From NCBI GenBank assembly GCA_003542935.1, contig DPJQ01000192.1, forward strand, positions 1-24,604: DNA of 24,604 bases. Direction: 5' to 3'. This DNA is from Lachnospiraceae bacterium. GTDB taxonomy: Bacteria > Bacillota > Clostridia > Lachnospirales > Lachnospiraceae. Under the pieces are notes generated by a model. That model was not told the origin of the DNA and ran no database searches. It saw only the letters and a program-made list of their open reading frames with translations. Positions 1-7,947 of this stretch are shown here, piece by piece. Position 1 is the stretch's first letter, and each line of letters begins with the position of its first letter. Made by a program: the position numbers and the translations under genes.

Positions 1-912
1 TATACACAGTATGGAGAAGCATCGGATTATACTGCAACACTATCATCTGAAAAATGCTCCAAGTTCCAAAGCGGCAAGTATAAATTAGTGGACGGCAGGC
101 ACATTACACCGGAAGATCAACACACCTGCCTGATTTCAAAGGAGCTTGCCGATTACAATACACTTTCTGTCGGCGACAAGGTAAACATGTACTCTCTGGA
201 CTCAGATGCTATATCGGAATTTGAAATCGTGGGGATTTTCGACGGCACGGAGGGTACTTCGAAAAATGCTTTGACCGTAGATCAAATTCCTGCAAACTGC
301 GGCTATATAGATTATGCGACTATGTTTGAACTATTTAAAAATGAATTAAACGGATATCAGCAGTTGACTGTCTACGTAAAAGACCCTGTCCGTGTTCAGG
401 ATGTCTACGACAAAATTTCCGCTTTGCCGGAGCTCAAGGGCAAAACCCTGAAATTAAGCATTGATACAGACGAGTACGATGTTGTTTCTACGCCTCTGGA
501 GTCCTTACAAAAACTGATCAACACAATAATTATCATTATTTCAGTTGTCGGTGTCGTTATTCTGACCCTGCTTTTGACAATCTGGATCAGAGGACGCAAA
601 AAGGAAATAGGGATTCTGCTTTCCATCGGCAGAACCAGGGCAAATATCATTTTGCAAATCTTTACAGAAACTTTTATCGTAGCTGCTATTTCATTTGCGG
701 TATCTATACCGTTTAGCTTTTCCGCAGCGGATAAAGCAGGAACATTTTTAGTATCCGGAGCGGGGGCAGGAACAGTAAATCTCAATGTGCAAATTGACGC
801 GGCCTGCCTGCTCCCTCTGTATATAATCGGCATTTTACTGATTACGATGGCCGTCATTGCTTCATCGTGGACTGTTGTCCGACAGGAGCCCAAAGATATT
901 CTTATAAAATGA
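1..912 (+). CDS. ABC transporter permease, FtsX-like, C-terminal part (5' end outside window)
   Basis: The reading frame is open from base 1, so the gene begins upstream; the GTG at 88 is internal. About 303 residues are visible. The first ~170 are a soluble extracytoplasmic region of the MacB periplasmic-core type. A hydrophobic run rich in Ile/Val follows (bases ~515-590), then a basic cytoplasmic loop (RGRKKEIGIL, the typical FtsX coupling-loop sequence), a second membrane segment (~655-725) and a last one (~805-870). The protein ends in a short cytoplasmic tail (VRQEPKDILIK). This is the usual FtsX permease end. The next gene, 18 bases downstream, is the matching ATPase, so the pair forms a MacB/SalX-type exporter or lipid/peptide-resistance transporter. 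The substrate cannot be told. Base composition is more AT-rich than in the genes that follow. Confidence 0.9.
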   Translation, partial: YTQYGEASDYTATLSSEKCSKFQSGKYKLVDGRHITPEDQHTCLISKELADYNTLSVGDKVNMYSLDSDAISEFEIVGIFDGTEGTSKNALTVDQIPANCGYIDYATMFELFKNELNGYQQLTVYVKDPVRVQDVYDKISALPELKGKTLKLSIDTDEYDVVSTPLESLQKLINTIIIIISVVGVVILTLLLTIWIRGRKKEIGILLSIGRTRANIILQIFTETFIVAAISFAVSIPFSFSAADKAGTFLVSGAGAGTVNLNVQIDAACLLPLYIIGILLITMAVIASSWTVVRQEPKDILIK

Positions 913-930
913 GTCAAGGAGGACACTTAA

Positions 931-1560
931 ATGAGCATCATAAAAACCTGTAACCTTAAATATTCCTATGATGGTAACAGAACTGTTCTTAAAAATATAT
1001 CCACCGGTTTTGATGTGGGAAAAATTTATGCCATTCTCGGTCCGAGCGGGTGTGGAAAAACGACCTTACTCTCCCTGCTTGGAGGCCTGGATCATCCGTC
1101 TGACGGGCAGGTGCTGTTTCAAGGAGAAGATATTGAGAAAAGAGGTCTTGCGTGGCACCGCAAAAATAATGTGGCTTTCATTTTTCAAAGCTATAATCTG
1201 ATCGATTATATGACGTCTGCCGAGAATGTTGCTTTAACTTCCAAATTGCCGCCCTTGCCTGTCCTGGAACGTTTGGGGCTTACGAAGGAAGAAGCAAAAC
1301 GAAATGTTTTGAAGCTCTCCGGCGGACAGCAACAGCGGGTAGCCATCGCCCGTGCATTGGCTTCTGACGCAACTGTTATTCTTGCGGATGAGCCGACAGG
1401 AAATCTCGATGAAGATACAGCGGCTGAGATTACAAACATTTTGGAAGAGTGTGCCCACCGGATGAATAAATGTGTAATAATGGTAACACACTCCCATGAG
1501 CTTGCAAAACAGGCCGATGTAATTTTTCGCTTAAAAAAAGGTGAATTACAACAGTTATGA
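931..1560 (+). CDS. ABC transporter ATP-binding protein (MacB/LolD-like)
   Basis: A complete 209-residue ATPase. It has Walker A GPSGCGKTT (residues 37-45), a Q-loop Gln at about 86, the signature LSGGQ (129-133), Walker B ending ADEPTG (152-157) and the switch His in VTHSHE (about 187). The length and motif set match the LolD/MacB/SalX subfamily that works with FtsX-like permeases. The ATG at 931 has an AAGGAGG-like site about 8 bases upstream, just after the permease stop, so the two are one operon. It powers the permease by ATP hydrolysis at the inner face of the membrane. No regulator or substrate gene is visible in the window, so the transported compound is unknown. Confidence 0.95.
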   Translation: MSIIKTCNLKYSYDGNRTVLKNISTGFDVGKIYAILGPSGCGKTTLLSLLGGLDHPSDGQVLFQGEDIEKRGLAWHRKNNVAFIFQSYNLIDYMTSAENVALTSKLPPLPVLERLGLTKEEAKRNVLKLSGGQQQRVAIARALASDATVILADEPTGNLDEDTAAEITNILEECAHRMNKCVIMVTHSHELAKQADVIFRLKKGELQQL

Positions 1561-1595
1561 GAACAGAGCGGATACGCTGTCCTGTCTGGGGAAAT

Positions 1596-1636
1596 AGAAC
1601 CCGTGGCAAAATCAGGAAGGATAAGCCAGGGGTTCT
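1596..1636. terminator. Possible convergent terminator (weak)
   Basis: This is an inverted repeat between the convergent ATPase and hydratase genes. AGAACCC at 1596-1602 pairs with GGGTTCT at 1630-1636, and after one mismatch TGGC (1604-1607) pairs with GCCA (1625-1628). The loop is 17 bases. Neither side has a clear T tract, so the terminator call rests mainly on position. Confidence 0.3.
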
Positions 1637-1654
1637 TCCTCAGCGCATAAGATT

Positions 1655-3940
1655 TTATTTCCGATTATAATTGATCAGACACCCTTTCAAAATGATCTCC
1701 CTCTCATCGTCGGTCAGGTCCCCCAGCTTCATGGTCAAGGACGGTTTGTCCCCCCTCACCACATAGGCTGTGATCTCCTCCCGTTTCTCCTCCACCGCGC
1801 GGCGGATATCCGGCACGAAGATATAATCGCCGTTTGCGAACGGCAGATCCCCTTCCGGGATCACGAAGGGCAGCATACCCCAGTTGATCAGATTGGAACG
1901 GTACCGCTTCGTGGCATACTCATGGGCGATGTTGGCCCAGCCGCCCAGCACCTTCTGGCAGGAAGCAGCCTGCTCCCTGGCGGAGCCGTCCCCGGGCTTC
2001 ACTGCAAAAATCGTGCTGCCGATACCCGTATTTTCCGCCTTGACACCGGCAAAATCTTTCTCCAACGCCGCAAATACATTGCCGATCTCCGGCAGAACCT
2101 CTGCCGGGTCCTCTCCGGCCTCCCTGGCCTTCTCCGCAGCCTGCACCTCTTTGGCCCGGCCCACATAAGCCGGATCCTTTCTGGAAAGAGTAAACTCTGC
2201 CAGCCCCAGAGGATTGGAGCGGAAGGAAGAAGTCTCACCGGAGGGAATCAGTTCGTCGGTGGTGGTCACCGGATCGTGAATCTCGGACACCACCTTCAAG
2301 AGCAGGTTGTCCGTCAGCGCCACCATCTCGGGCCAGTCTTTAATGTTTGGCCCAAGCTGAATCTCTACCGAAGGATCCGCCACACCCTTACTGTCAAACA
2401 CACGGTTCTCATAAATCGTCCTGTCAAAATGATACGTCGGCCTCGTGTACTCCCCGGCAAAATCCGTGGCCGGTGTCAGGAAGCCCTTGTTGGCCGCCGT
2501 GGCGGCAATGGAACGGGCATCCATCAGGGCCACCGACGCGATCTGGCCGTTCTGGATCTTCGAGCCCTCCCTGTTCGGGAAATTCCTGGTGGAATGGCGG
2601 ATGCTGAACGCATTGTGGGCCGGTGTGTCGCCCGCACCGAAACAGGGGCCGCAGAACGCCGTCTTCACCACAGCGCCGGTCTGCATCAGCGTAGCCAGTA
2701 CGCCGTTTTTCGCCAGCTCCACATAGATCGGCGTGGAGGCCGGATATACACTGAGCGTAAAGGCATCGCTGCCGATGCTGGCCCCCCTCAGAATATCCGC
2801 CGCCGCACAGATATTCTCAAATCCGCCGCCGGCACATCCGGCGATGATCCCCTGATCCACCAAAAGTTTCCCGCCATGTACTTTATCCTTGAGAGTATAG
2901 GGAATCTTGCCGTCCAGGCTGACCTGGGCTCTTTTCTCTACATCTTCAAGGATATCCCCCAGATTGGCATTGACCTCCTCGATGGTGTACGTATTGCTGG
3001 GATGGAAAGGCATGGCGATCATCGGTTTGATCTTGTCCAGTTCCACATAAACCACGCCGTCATAGTAAGCCACAGCGCCGGGCTTCAATTCCCTGTATTC
3101 TTCGCTTCTGCCATGGATATCATAATATTCCTGTATGGCCTCATCCGTTTTCCAGATAGAGGACAGGCAGGTGGTCTCGGTAGTCATCACATCAATGCCG
3201 ATGCGGTAATCCGCACTCAGGGAAGCCACACCGGGGCCTACAAATTCCATGACTTTATTCTTCACATAGCCGCAGTCAAATACCTTACCTATAATGGCCA
3301 GAGCCACATCCTGGGGGCCTACGCCCGGAGCCGGTTCACCGGTCATGTAAATTGCCACCACGCCGGGCATATGGATGTCATACGTCTGTTCCAGAAGCTG
3401 TTTCACCAGTTCCGGGCCGCCCTCGCCCATGGCCATGGTTCCCAGTGCGCCGTACCGGGTATGGCTGTCGGAGCCCAGAATCATCTTTCCGCCGCCGGCC
3501 AGCATCTCTCTGGCAAACTGGTGGATCACTGCCTGATGAGGCGGCACATAAATCCCGCCATAGCGTTTCGCACAGGTCAGACCGAACATATGGTCATCCT
3601 CATTAATGGTTCCGCCCACCGCGCACAGAGAATTGTGGCAATTCGTCAATACATAAGGTACCGGAAAACGAGTCAGCCCTGAGGCCCTGGCTGTCTGAAT
3701 GATTCCCACGAAAGTAATATCATGGGAAGTCAGTTTGTCGAACCGGATCTTCAGCTCATCCATAGTATCAGAAGTATTATGTTCCTTTAAAATACCGTAG
3801 GAAATAGTACCCCTGGCCGCTTCTTCCTTAGACGGTATGCGACCCAGCTCCGCAGAAAGCCTGGCCCGTCCCTCTTTTGTATCGGGAATTACCGTAGTTC
3901 CGTTCAGCAGATATGCACCGCTTTTTTCCAATGTCACCAT
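1655..3940 (-). CDS. Aconitase-family hydratase (YbhJ-like)
   Basis: A 761-residue aconitase-superfamily enzyme. Aconitase-type features are in order: GSDSHT at 156-161; a probable Fe-S cysteine at 369 (IAGCAGG); the CGPC pair at 430/433, which supplies the other two cluster ligands; and STRNFPNREGSK at 450-461, the substrate-binding Arg region before the C-terminal swivel domain (~570-761). The divergent spacing resembles the E. coli YbhJ-type 'putative hydratase' group more than AcnA/AcnB or LeuC. The reaction is therefore probably hydration/dehydration of a tricarboxylate or related hydroxy acid, but the substrate is unproven. ATG at 3940 follows the small gene at 3953-4219 in the same transcript. 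The promoter is at 4263-4291, and a CdaR-type regulator lies divergently. No citrate synthase or isocitrate dehydrogenase gene lies in the window. Confidence 0.88.
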   Translation of the reverse strand: MVTLEKSGAYLLNGTTVIPDTKEGRARLSAELGRIPSKEEAARGTISYGILKEHNTSDTMDELKIRFDKLTSHDITFVGIIQTARASGLTRFPVPYVLTNCHNSLCAVGGTINEDDHMFGLTCAKRYGGIYVPPHQAVIHQFAREMLAGGGKMILGSDSHTRYGALGTMAMGEGGPELVKQLLEQTYDIHMPGVVAIYMTGEPAPGVGPQDVALAIIGKVFDCGYVKNKVMEFVGPGVASLSADYRIGIDVMTTETTCLSSIWKTDEAIQEYYDIHGRSEEYRELKPGAVAYYDGVVYVELDKIKPMIAMPFHPSNTYTIEEVNANLGDILEDVEKRAQVSLDGKIPYTLKDKVHGGKLLVDQGIIAGCAGGGFENICAAADILRGASIGSDAFTLSVYPASTPIYVELAKNGVLATLMQTGAVVKTAFCGPCFGAGDTPAHNAFSIRHSTRNFPNREGSKIQNGQIASVALMDARSIAATAANKGFLTPATDFAGEYTRPTYHFDRTIYENRVFDSKGVADPSVEIQLGPNIKDWPEMVALTDNLLLKVVSEIHDPVTTTDELIPSGETSSFRSNPLGLAEFTLSRKDPAYVGRAKEVQAAEKAREAGEDPAEVLPEIGNVFAALEKDFAGVKAENTGIGSTIFAVKPGDGSAREQAASCQKVLGGWANIAHEYATKRYRSNLINWGMLPFVIPEGDLPFANGDYIFVPDIRRAVEEKREEITAYVVRGDKPSLTMKLGDLTDDEREIILKGCLINYNRK

Positions 3941-3952
3941 ACCTTATCTCTC

Positions 3953-4219
3953 CTATTCTTCATCCAAAATCTGTATTTCCAGATAATCAAAATCTACGTC
4001 CTCGATAAAGCAGTCCCGCGTGAAGCGCGTTCTGCTGCTCCTCCTGAATTCCCGTATATTGGCATCCAGCCAGATCGGTTTCTCCAGATCCCACTCCAGG
4101 TAGATATCCTCCAATGCCTGAAAAATTTTATGGGTACGGGTATCGTTGATATCCAGACAGATCACCGTATCCTTCAAAAGCTTGTTGGATCTCCATAATT
4201 TTCCCCATAACCGAAACAT
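3953..4219 (-). CDS. Small protein of unknown function, cotranscribed with the hydratase
   Basis: An 88-residue soluble protein that I do not recognise. The frame extends to a TTG at 4225. The ATG at 4219 is preferred because AAGGAGG lies six bases upstream of it, whereas the same site would touch the TTG. The protein is basic at its N-terminus and acidic at its C-terminus (ends IQILDEE). It has no membrane segment, signal peptide or known catalytic motif, and the single Cys near residue 20 is not in a motif. The hydratase starts 12 bases after its stop codon, so the two are surely one transcript. A helper or regulatory role for the hydratase is only a guess from position. Confidence 0.75.
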   Translation of the reverse strand: MFRLWGKLWRSNKLLKDTVICLDINDTRTHKIFQALEDIYLEWDLEKPIWLDANIREFRRSSRTRFTRDCFIEDVDFDYLEIQILDEE

Positions 4220-4262
4220 GGACAACCTCCTTATATCAGGAACGAATTATTCAACAAGCCCT

Positions 4263-4291
4263 AGTATATCGTGGATAAAATCTTATGTAAA
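4263..4291 (-). promoter_or_regulatory. Promoter of the small protein-hydratase operon
   Basis: Read on the minus strand, TTTACA (4286-4291) and TATACT (4263-4268) are separated by exactly 17 bases. The expected start of transcription is near 4256, giving a leader of about 37 bases before the ATG at 4219. It lies divergently to the regulator promoter, about 140 bases away. Confidence 0.7.
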
Positions 4292-4429
4292 GTGGCAATT
4301 CAGAATTCTTGCCCAAAAACGCCTCCGGTAAATCACTAGATTGACGGATAACATGATTTTTTTTTGCAAAAGCGTATAAAAATTTACCAATGTTTTCGCA
4401 TTTTTTTTAATCAACATGCTTCATAGTAG

Positions 4430-4458
4430 TTGAAAACCCACAAGAAATGGGGTATATT
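4430..4458 (+). promoter_or_regulatory. Promoter of the CdaR-type regulator
   Basis: TTGAAA (4430-4435) and TATATT (4453-4458) are separated by 17 bases. A second -10-like TATAAT lies at 4465-4470. Either would start transcription near or just before the ATG at 4475, which favours initiation at the next ATG (4493). The AT-rich 4226-4474 interval holds nothing else I can name. Confidence 0.6.
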
Positions 4459-4492
4459 ATTAGATATAATGTGAATGGAGAAAGAGAGTAAC

Positions 4493-5581
4493 ATGGTATC
4501 GAGTCAGGTTCTGCAAAAAACACTGGATGAATTGAAAAACATAACAAAAGTCGACCTCAGCATTCTGAATCTGGATGGCACCACACTGGTCTCCACACTG
4601 ATGGATGAACAGGTTGACCATGCAACCGTGCGGCAGTTTGTGGATTCTCCCGCAGACAGCCAGATTCTCCAGGAACGCTATTTTTTTAAAGTGTTTGACG
4701 ATAACAATGTGGAGTATATTCTGGTATCCTCCGGCAACATGAACGATCCCTACCTGATCGGACGGGTGGCGGTTTCCCAGATACAGAATCTGATCATTGC
4801 CTACAAAGAGCGGCTGGATAAGAATAACTTTATCCAGAATCTGCTGCTGGATAACCTGCTGCTGGTAGATATCTACAATCGTGCCAAAAAGCTGCGGATC
4901 GAGACGAATTCCCGGCGAATCGTGTTTATGGTAGAGACAGCCACTGAAAAAGATACCGGAGCCACAGAAAAGGTTCGAAGCCTGTTCACGGGACGCCCTC
5001 AGGATTTTATCACGGCCATCGACGAACACAGTGTGATTGTGGTAAAAGAATTAAAAGAGGGGGAAGATTACGAAGAAATAAACCGTCTGGCGCGCCTGAT
5101 TGCAGACACTCTTCAGCCGGAACAGCAGGAAATGGTGCGTATTTCTTACGGCAATGTGGTAGATGAGATCAAAAACGTTTCCCGTTCTTATAAGGAAGCT
5201 CAGATGGCTTTGGAAGTGGGAAAAATTTTCCATCCGGACAAAAACGTGATCCCCTACAGCAACCTTGGGATCGGCCGTCTGATCTATCAGCTTCCCATAC
5301 CTCTGTGCAAAATGTTTATGCGGGAGGTATTCGGCGAGCAGCTCCCCGACACCTTCGACGAAGAGACGCTGATGACCATCAATAAATTTTTTGAAAATAA
5401 CCTGAATGTCTCCGAGACTTCCCGGCAGCTCTACGTTCACCGGAACACGCTGGTTTACCGTCTGGAAAAACTGGAAAAAAGTACCGGGCTGGATATCCGT
5501 GTATTTGACGATGCGCTCACTTTCAAAATCGCCATGATGGTGGTTCGTTACATGGAATACATGCAGAAACAGAATCCCTGA
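4493..5581 (+). CDS. CdaR/PucR-family transcriptional regulator
   Basis: A 362-residue regulator if started at ATG 4493; the in-frame ATG at 4475 lacks a ribosome binding site, while GGAGAAAGAGAG precedes 4493. The N-terminal part (~1-120) looks like the sugar-diacid-recognition (CdaR) sensor domain. The middle is a GGDEF-like scaffold as in PucR proteins. The C-terminal ~60 residues are a PucR-type helix-turn-helix (VSETSRQLYVHRNTLVYRLE). Family members are activators that respond to small acids or purine-derived ligands. It is divergent from the hydratase operon with facing promoters, so control of that operon is likely but inferred. There is no phosphotransferase or kinase domain. Two hairpins with T-rich tails follow the stop codon. 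Confidence 0.88.
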   Translation: MVSSQVLQKTLDELKNITKVDLSILNLDGTTLVSTLMDEQVDHATVRQFVDSPADSQILQERYFFKVFDDNNVEYILVSSGNMNDPYLIGRVAVSQIQNLIIAYKERLDKNNFIQNLLLDNLLLVDIYNRAKKLRIETNSRRIVFMVETATEKDTGATEKVRSLFTGRPQDFITAIDEHSVIVVKELKEGEDYEEINRLARLIADTLQPEQQEMVRISYGNVVDEIKNVSRSYKEAQMALEVGKIFHPDKNVIPYSNLGIGRLIYQLPIPLCKMFMREVFGEQLPDTFDEETLMTINKFFENNLNVSETSRQLYVHRNTLVYRLEKLEKSTGLDIRVFDDALTFKIAMMVVRYMEYMQKQNP

Positions 5582-5587
5582 CGCTAT

Positions 5588-5608
5588 ATATCCTGCAGGA
5601 TATTTTTT
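5588..5608 (+). terminator. Rho-independent terminator 1 after the regulator
   Basis: ATATCC and GGATAT flank a TGCA loop (5588-5603), directly followed by a run of T to 5608. It lies seven bases after the regulator's stop codon. The stem is AT-rich at its base and may be only partly efficient. Confidence 0.6.
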
Positions 5609-5628
5609 ATATGCCTCTTTTTGTAGAA

Positions 5629-5660
5629 CCGGACGCATAGTGCGTCCGGCTTTTCATATA
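5629..5660 (+). terminator. Rho-independent terminator 2 after the regulator
   Basis: A perfect 9-base stem, CCGGACGCA (5629-5637) with TGCGTCCGG (5641-5649), has a 3-base loop. It is followed by CTTTTCATATATTTTT. It is the stronger of two tandem hairpins and probably ends the regulator transcript. Confidence 0.7.
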
Positions 5661-5958
5661 TTTTTATCTTTGCCGGAACCTCTGTTTTCCGCTCGGGCAT
5701 ATATCGGCATGAACGGGGGCCTGTCCTCCCGCCATACTCCGTTTGATAAAGTCAATTCTCCAGCCCGCCAAACAGGTTCCGCCCACGAGGGCCGCCGCCT
5801 TCTGCAGTGGAATTTTTCTTGCAAACGCCTTCTATATCTCTGACCACACCACGGAATTACGGACACTGTGACCTGGCCGGGGGCACAATATTCTAAACGC
5901 CGTGAATGCTGCTGCTCCGCTGTAAAATGCTCACTCCGATACCGACCGTTATGTCTGC
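5661..5958. other. Unassigned interval without a supported gene
   Basis: Between the regulator's terminators and the stop codon of the membrane protein gene lie about 300 bases of normal, moderately GC-rich DNA. Short open frames exist on both strands, but none has a start codon with a ribosome binding site or a recognisable family. On the minus strand two overlapping frames give weakly protein-like peptides around 5680-5830. These could be remnants of a decayed gene, but I cannot support one. Confidence 0.5.
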
Positions 5959-5959
5959 A

Positions 5960-6637
5960 TCAGACCAGATATTCCCGTATCACATCCCGGAGAACTTCCT
6001 CTTCCTCCTCCGTCAGCAAACCGGAAAATTTTGTACCTGCGGCCGCCGTCTGCCGGATCCCCTCCATCACCTGATTCATCATGGCATCCGAATTCCCAGC
6101 AGTGCTGTAGGACGTCTTTTTTTCCTGCCCGGTAAAAACCGTCCGATTTTCAATATAATCCGCCAGGCTGTCCAGAATCCGCTCTTCCTTGAACGCAATA
6201 CCGAACAGCGGGTACAGGAGAAGCAGCAGAGCACACACGGCCACACCGCCCGCCAGATACTGCAGCCGCACCAGCATGTCCGTCTTTACGAGAAACGTAT
6301 CATAGACGGCCAGCCCGGTGCACGCCGCCGCCAAAAGAGTCATCAAACTGTGGAAAGAGCTCAGCGTCCCTATTCCTATTTTCAGTATCCGACCTTCTTC
6401 CAGCTTGCTTCGGATAAACACCTCCGAATTTGTGATCTTCTGATTCAGTTTCGCACGCTCGTCCATGCTGGACAGAAACGCCCTCATCCATTTGCCTTTG
6501 GGGGAATTCATTCTTGGCAGGTCACTCAATATTCTATGATAGAACTGGTTTGTCAGCAGCATACTGACAAGTCCCAGTATACCTGCGGCCACTATGCCAA
6601 AATAAAAATAATCCCTGTTCATAAATAAATGCAGCAT
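5960..6637 (-). CDS. Membrane protein of unknown function, three predicted membrane segments
   Basis: 225 residues. The ATG at 6637 is preceded by GGAGGAGG about 6 bases away. Hydrophobic segments lie at about 10-29, 93-113 and 124-148. Between the first two is a basic region of about 60 residues (KGKWMRAFLSSMDERAKLNQK). After the third comes a cytoplasmic tail of about 75 residues with an acidic cluster (EEEEEVL) near the end. No catalytic motif is visible. The layout of a basic loop between two membrane segments, plus a soluble tail, is seen in uncharacterised clostridial membrane proteins sometimes likened to MotA-type proteins, but I see no decisive motif. It follows mtnN on the same strand with a 101-base gap, so it may have its own promoter (a TATACT lies in the gap). 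Confidence 0.7.
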   Translation of the reverse strand: MLHLFMNRDYFYFGIVAAGILGLVSMLLTNQFYHRILSDLPRMNSPKGKWMRAFLSSMDERAKLNQKITNSEVFIRSKLEEGRILKIGIGTLSSFHSLMTLLAAACTGLAVYDTFLVKTDMLVRLQYLAGGVAVCALLLLLYPLFGIAFKEERILDSLADYIENRTVFTGQEKKTSYSTAGNSDAMMNQVMEGIRQTAAAGTKFSGLLTEEEEEVLRDVIREYLV

Positions 6638-6738
6638 ATACCTTTCCTCCTCCTATGGTTTGTGAGACAAGTATATGAGCATTTTTTTAAATTAGAACCA
6701 CCTGGCGAAAAAAAATTTAATTTTCCGATGACCGGTTC

Positions 6739-7437
6739 TCAAAGCCTGGCCATCATCCCCATGGTCAGTTTCACGCTGTGTTCAATGGCCTTTTTCTCAA
6801 AAGCGGGATAATCCACCGAAGCGCTGTTGTCTGCCTTATCCGAGATGGCACGCAGAATCACAAAAGGAACTCCGTTCAAGTAGGCTGCCTGGGCTATAGC
6901 CGCTCCCTCCATCTCCGTGCAGTATCCGGCAAAAGCCTCCAGAATTCTTTTTTTCACCCCGTCTTCCGAGACAAACTGATCGCCGCTGACCACACGCCCG
7001 CAATATACGGAAATCTCGGGATTGACTTCCTCACATACTTCTTTTGCCAGCTTCACCAGACTCTCATCCGCCTTGAAAGACAGTACATCCATCCTGGGGA
7101 TCTGCCCCACGGGATAGCCAAAATTCGTCGCATCCATATCGTGCTGTAATGCGTCTGTGGACACCACAATATCCCCTATATCGATCCAGTTTCTGAGCGA
7201 CCCTGCTATGCCTGTATTAATCAGGGCATCCACCTGGAAATCGTCCACCAGAATCTGAGCGCAGAGAGCCGCATTTACCTTACCTATACCGGATCGCACC
7301 ACCACCGCCTGTTTACCGCCGAGCACACCCTGGTAAAAATCCATCTGCGCCTTTTTCACCACACGCGCATGTTCCATCTGTTCTTTCAGTTTCGCCACTT
7401 CCTCATCCATGGCACCGATAATTCCTATCTGATTCAT
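6739..7437 (-). CDS. mtnN: 5'-methylthioadenosine/S-adenosylhomocysteine nucleosidase
   Basis: 232 residues from ATG 7437, chosen over an upstream in-frame start at 7473 because AGGAGG lies seven bases before it; 232 is also the usual family length. The enzyme splits the N-glycosidic bond of 5'-methylthioadenosine and S-adenosylhomocysteine, releasing adenine. This serves methionine salvage and the activated methyl cycle. It starts MNQIGIIGAMDEEVAKL, with catalytic Glu12. The nucleoside-binding Glu lies in TEMEGAA (about 177) and the catalytic Asp in AISDKAD (about 200). The GIAGS motif at about 76-80 fits the phosphorylase fold. No luxS is next to it. A TATACT at 7487-7492 may be its -10, with a poor -35. 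Confidence 0.96.
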   Translation of the reverse strand: MNQIGIIGAMDEEVAKLKEQMEHARVVKKAQMDFYQGVLGGKQAVVVRSGIGKVNAALCAQILVDDFQVDALINTGIAGSLRNWIDIGDIVVSTDALQHDMDATNFGYPVGQIPRMDVLSFKADESLVKLAKEVCEEVNPEISVYCGRVVSGDQFVSEDGVKKRILEAFAGYCTEMEGAAIAQAAYLNGVPFVILRAISDKADNSASVDYPAFEKKAIEHSVKLTMGMMARL

Positions 7438-7563
7438 CCTGTAACCTCCTGTGTCTGACCTTGAAACCGTCATATATACCTATTTTAGTATAGCAGACCT
7501 TTCTCTTTTATTCAGCCCTTTTTTACTTTGTTCCGAAAAACATTTCTGATTGGCACGATTCTG

Positions 7564-7572
7564 TGTTATACT
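7564..7572 (+). promoter_or_regulatory. Extended -10 promoter of the TSCPD gene
   Basis: TGT followed by TATACT (7567-7572) is an extended -10 element. No good -35 lies at the right distance, which is common for extended -10 promoters. It sits 66 bases before the ATG at 7639 and is divergent to mtnN. Confidence 0.5.
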
Positions 7573-7638
7573 AAGTCCGAAACCTGAATCGGTTCACCGT
7601 GAAAATCATCAGACTTTATTTTACAGGAGGTACAAAAC

Positions 7639-7884
7639 ATGCTTTACCGTACAAAAGGTGTATGTTCCCAGTCCATTGAATTCGAACTGGTAGACGGAAA
7701 AATACACAATGCCCAGTTCCAGGGAGGATGCAGCGGAAATACCCAGGGTGTCTGTTCGCTGGTAGAAGGCATGGATGCCAAAGAAGCAATCCGGAGAATG
7801 TCCGGTATCCGCTGCGGCCGCAAACCCACATCCTGTCCGGATCAATTTGCCAGGGCGATCGAAGCGGCGCTGGAACAGGCATAA
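7639..7884 (+). CDS. TSCPD domain-containing protein (TIGR03905 type)
   Basis: 81 residues, start ATG with ACAGGAGG eight bases upstream. It begins MLYRTKGVCSQSIEFEL, which is typical of the stand-alone TSCPD family. It has GGCSGN near residue 29, then CGRKPTSCPDQ near 55-65. Cys residues at about 9, 30, 38, 54 and 60 are the likely metal or redox ligands. In ribonucleotide reductases the same domain forms the C-terminal zinc-like module. The free-standing form is widespread in Firmicutes and its function is not established. It is a single gene with its own promoter and a strong hairpin downstream. Confidence 0.9.
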   Translation: MLYRTKGVCSQSIEFELVDGKIHNAQFQGGCSGNTQGVCSLVEGMDAKEAIRRMSGIRCGRKPTSCPDQFARAIEAALEQA

Positions 7885-7913
7885 AAATCATTTCCGTACA
7901 CGGTTGTTTTTGT

Positions 7914-7947
7914 GATACCGCCCCTCTGCTGCCAGAAGGGCGGTATC
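7914..7947 (+). terminator. Hairpin terminator after the TSCPD gene
   Basis: GATACCGCCC (7914-7923) pairs with GGGCGGTATC (7938-7947). After one mismatch an inner TCTG/CAGA stem closes a 4-base loop. The tail is only moderately T-rich (TCTTCAT). The stem of about 14 pairs and the position 30 bases after the stop codon argue for a transcript end. Confidence 0.6.

Noticed and set aside
1922..3682. Long open frame of 586 codons on the plus strand, opposite the hydratase
   Set aside because: The minus-strand hydratase is a clear family member in full. The plus-strand product has low complexity, rich in His, Arg and Gly, with no family or start signal. It is a mirror effect of codon use.
4223..4225. 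TTG start for the small protein before the hydratase
   Set aside because: The AAGGAGG site would touch it; ATG 4219 has the proper six-base gap.
5906..6628. 240-codon plus-strand frame opposite the membrane protein
   Set aside because: The minus-strand frame has a strong ribosome binding site and clear membrane segments; the plus-strand frame lacks both.
6695..6739. Inverted repeat AGAACC/GGTTCT after mtnN as a terminator
   Set aside because: The arms are six bases and 33 bases apart around an A/T-rich loop; not convincing as an intrinsic terminator.
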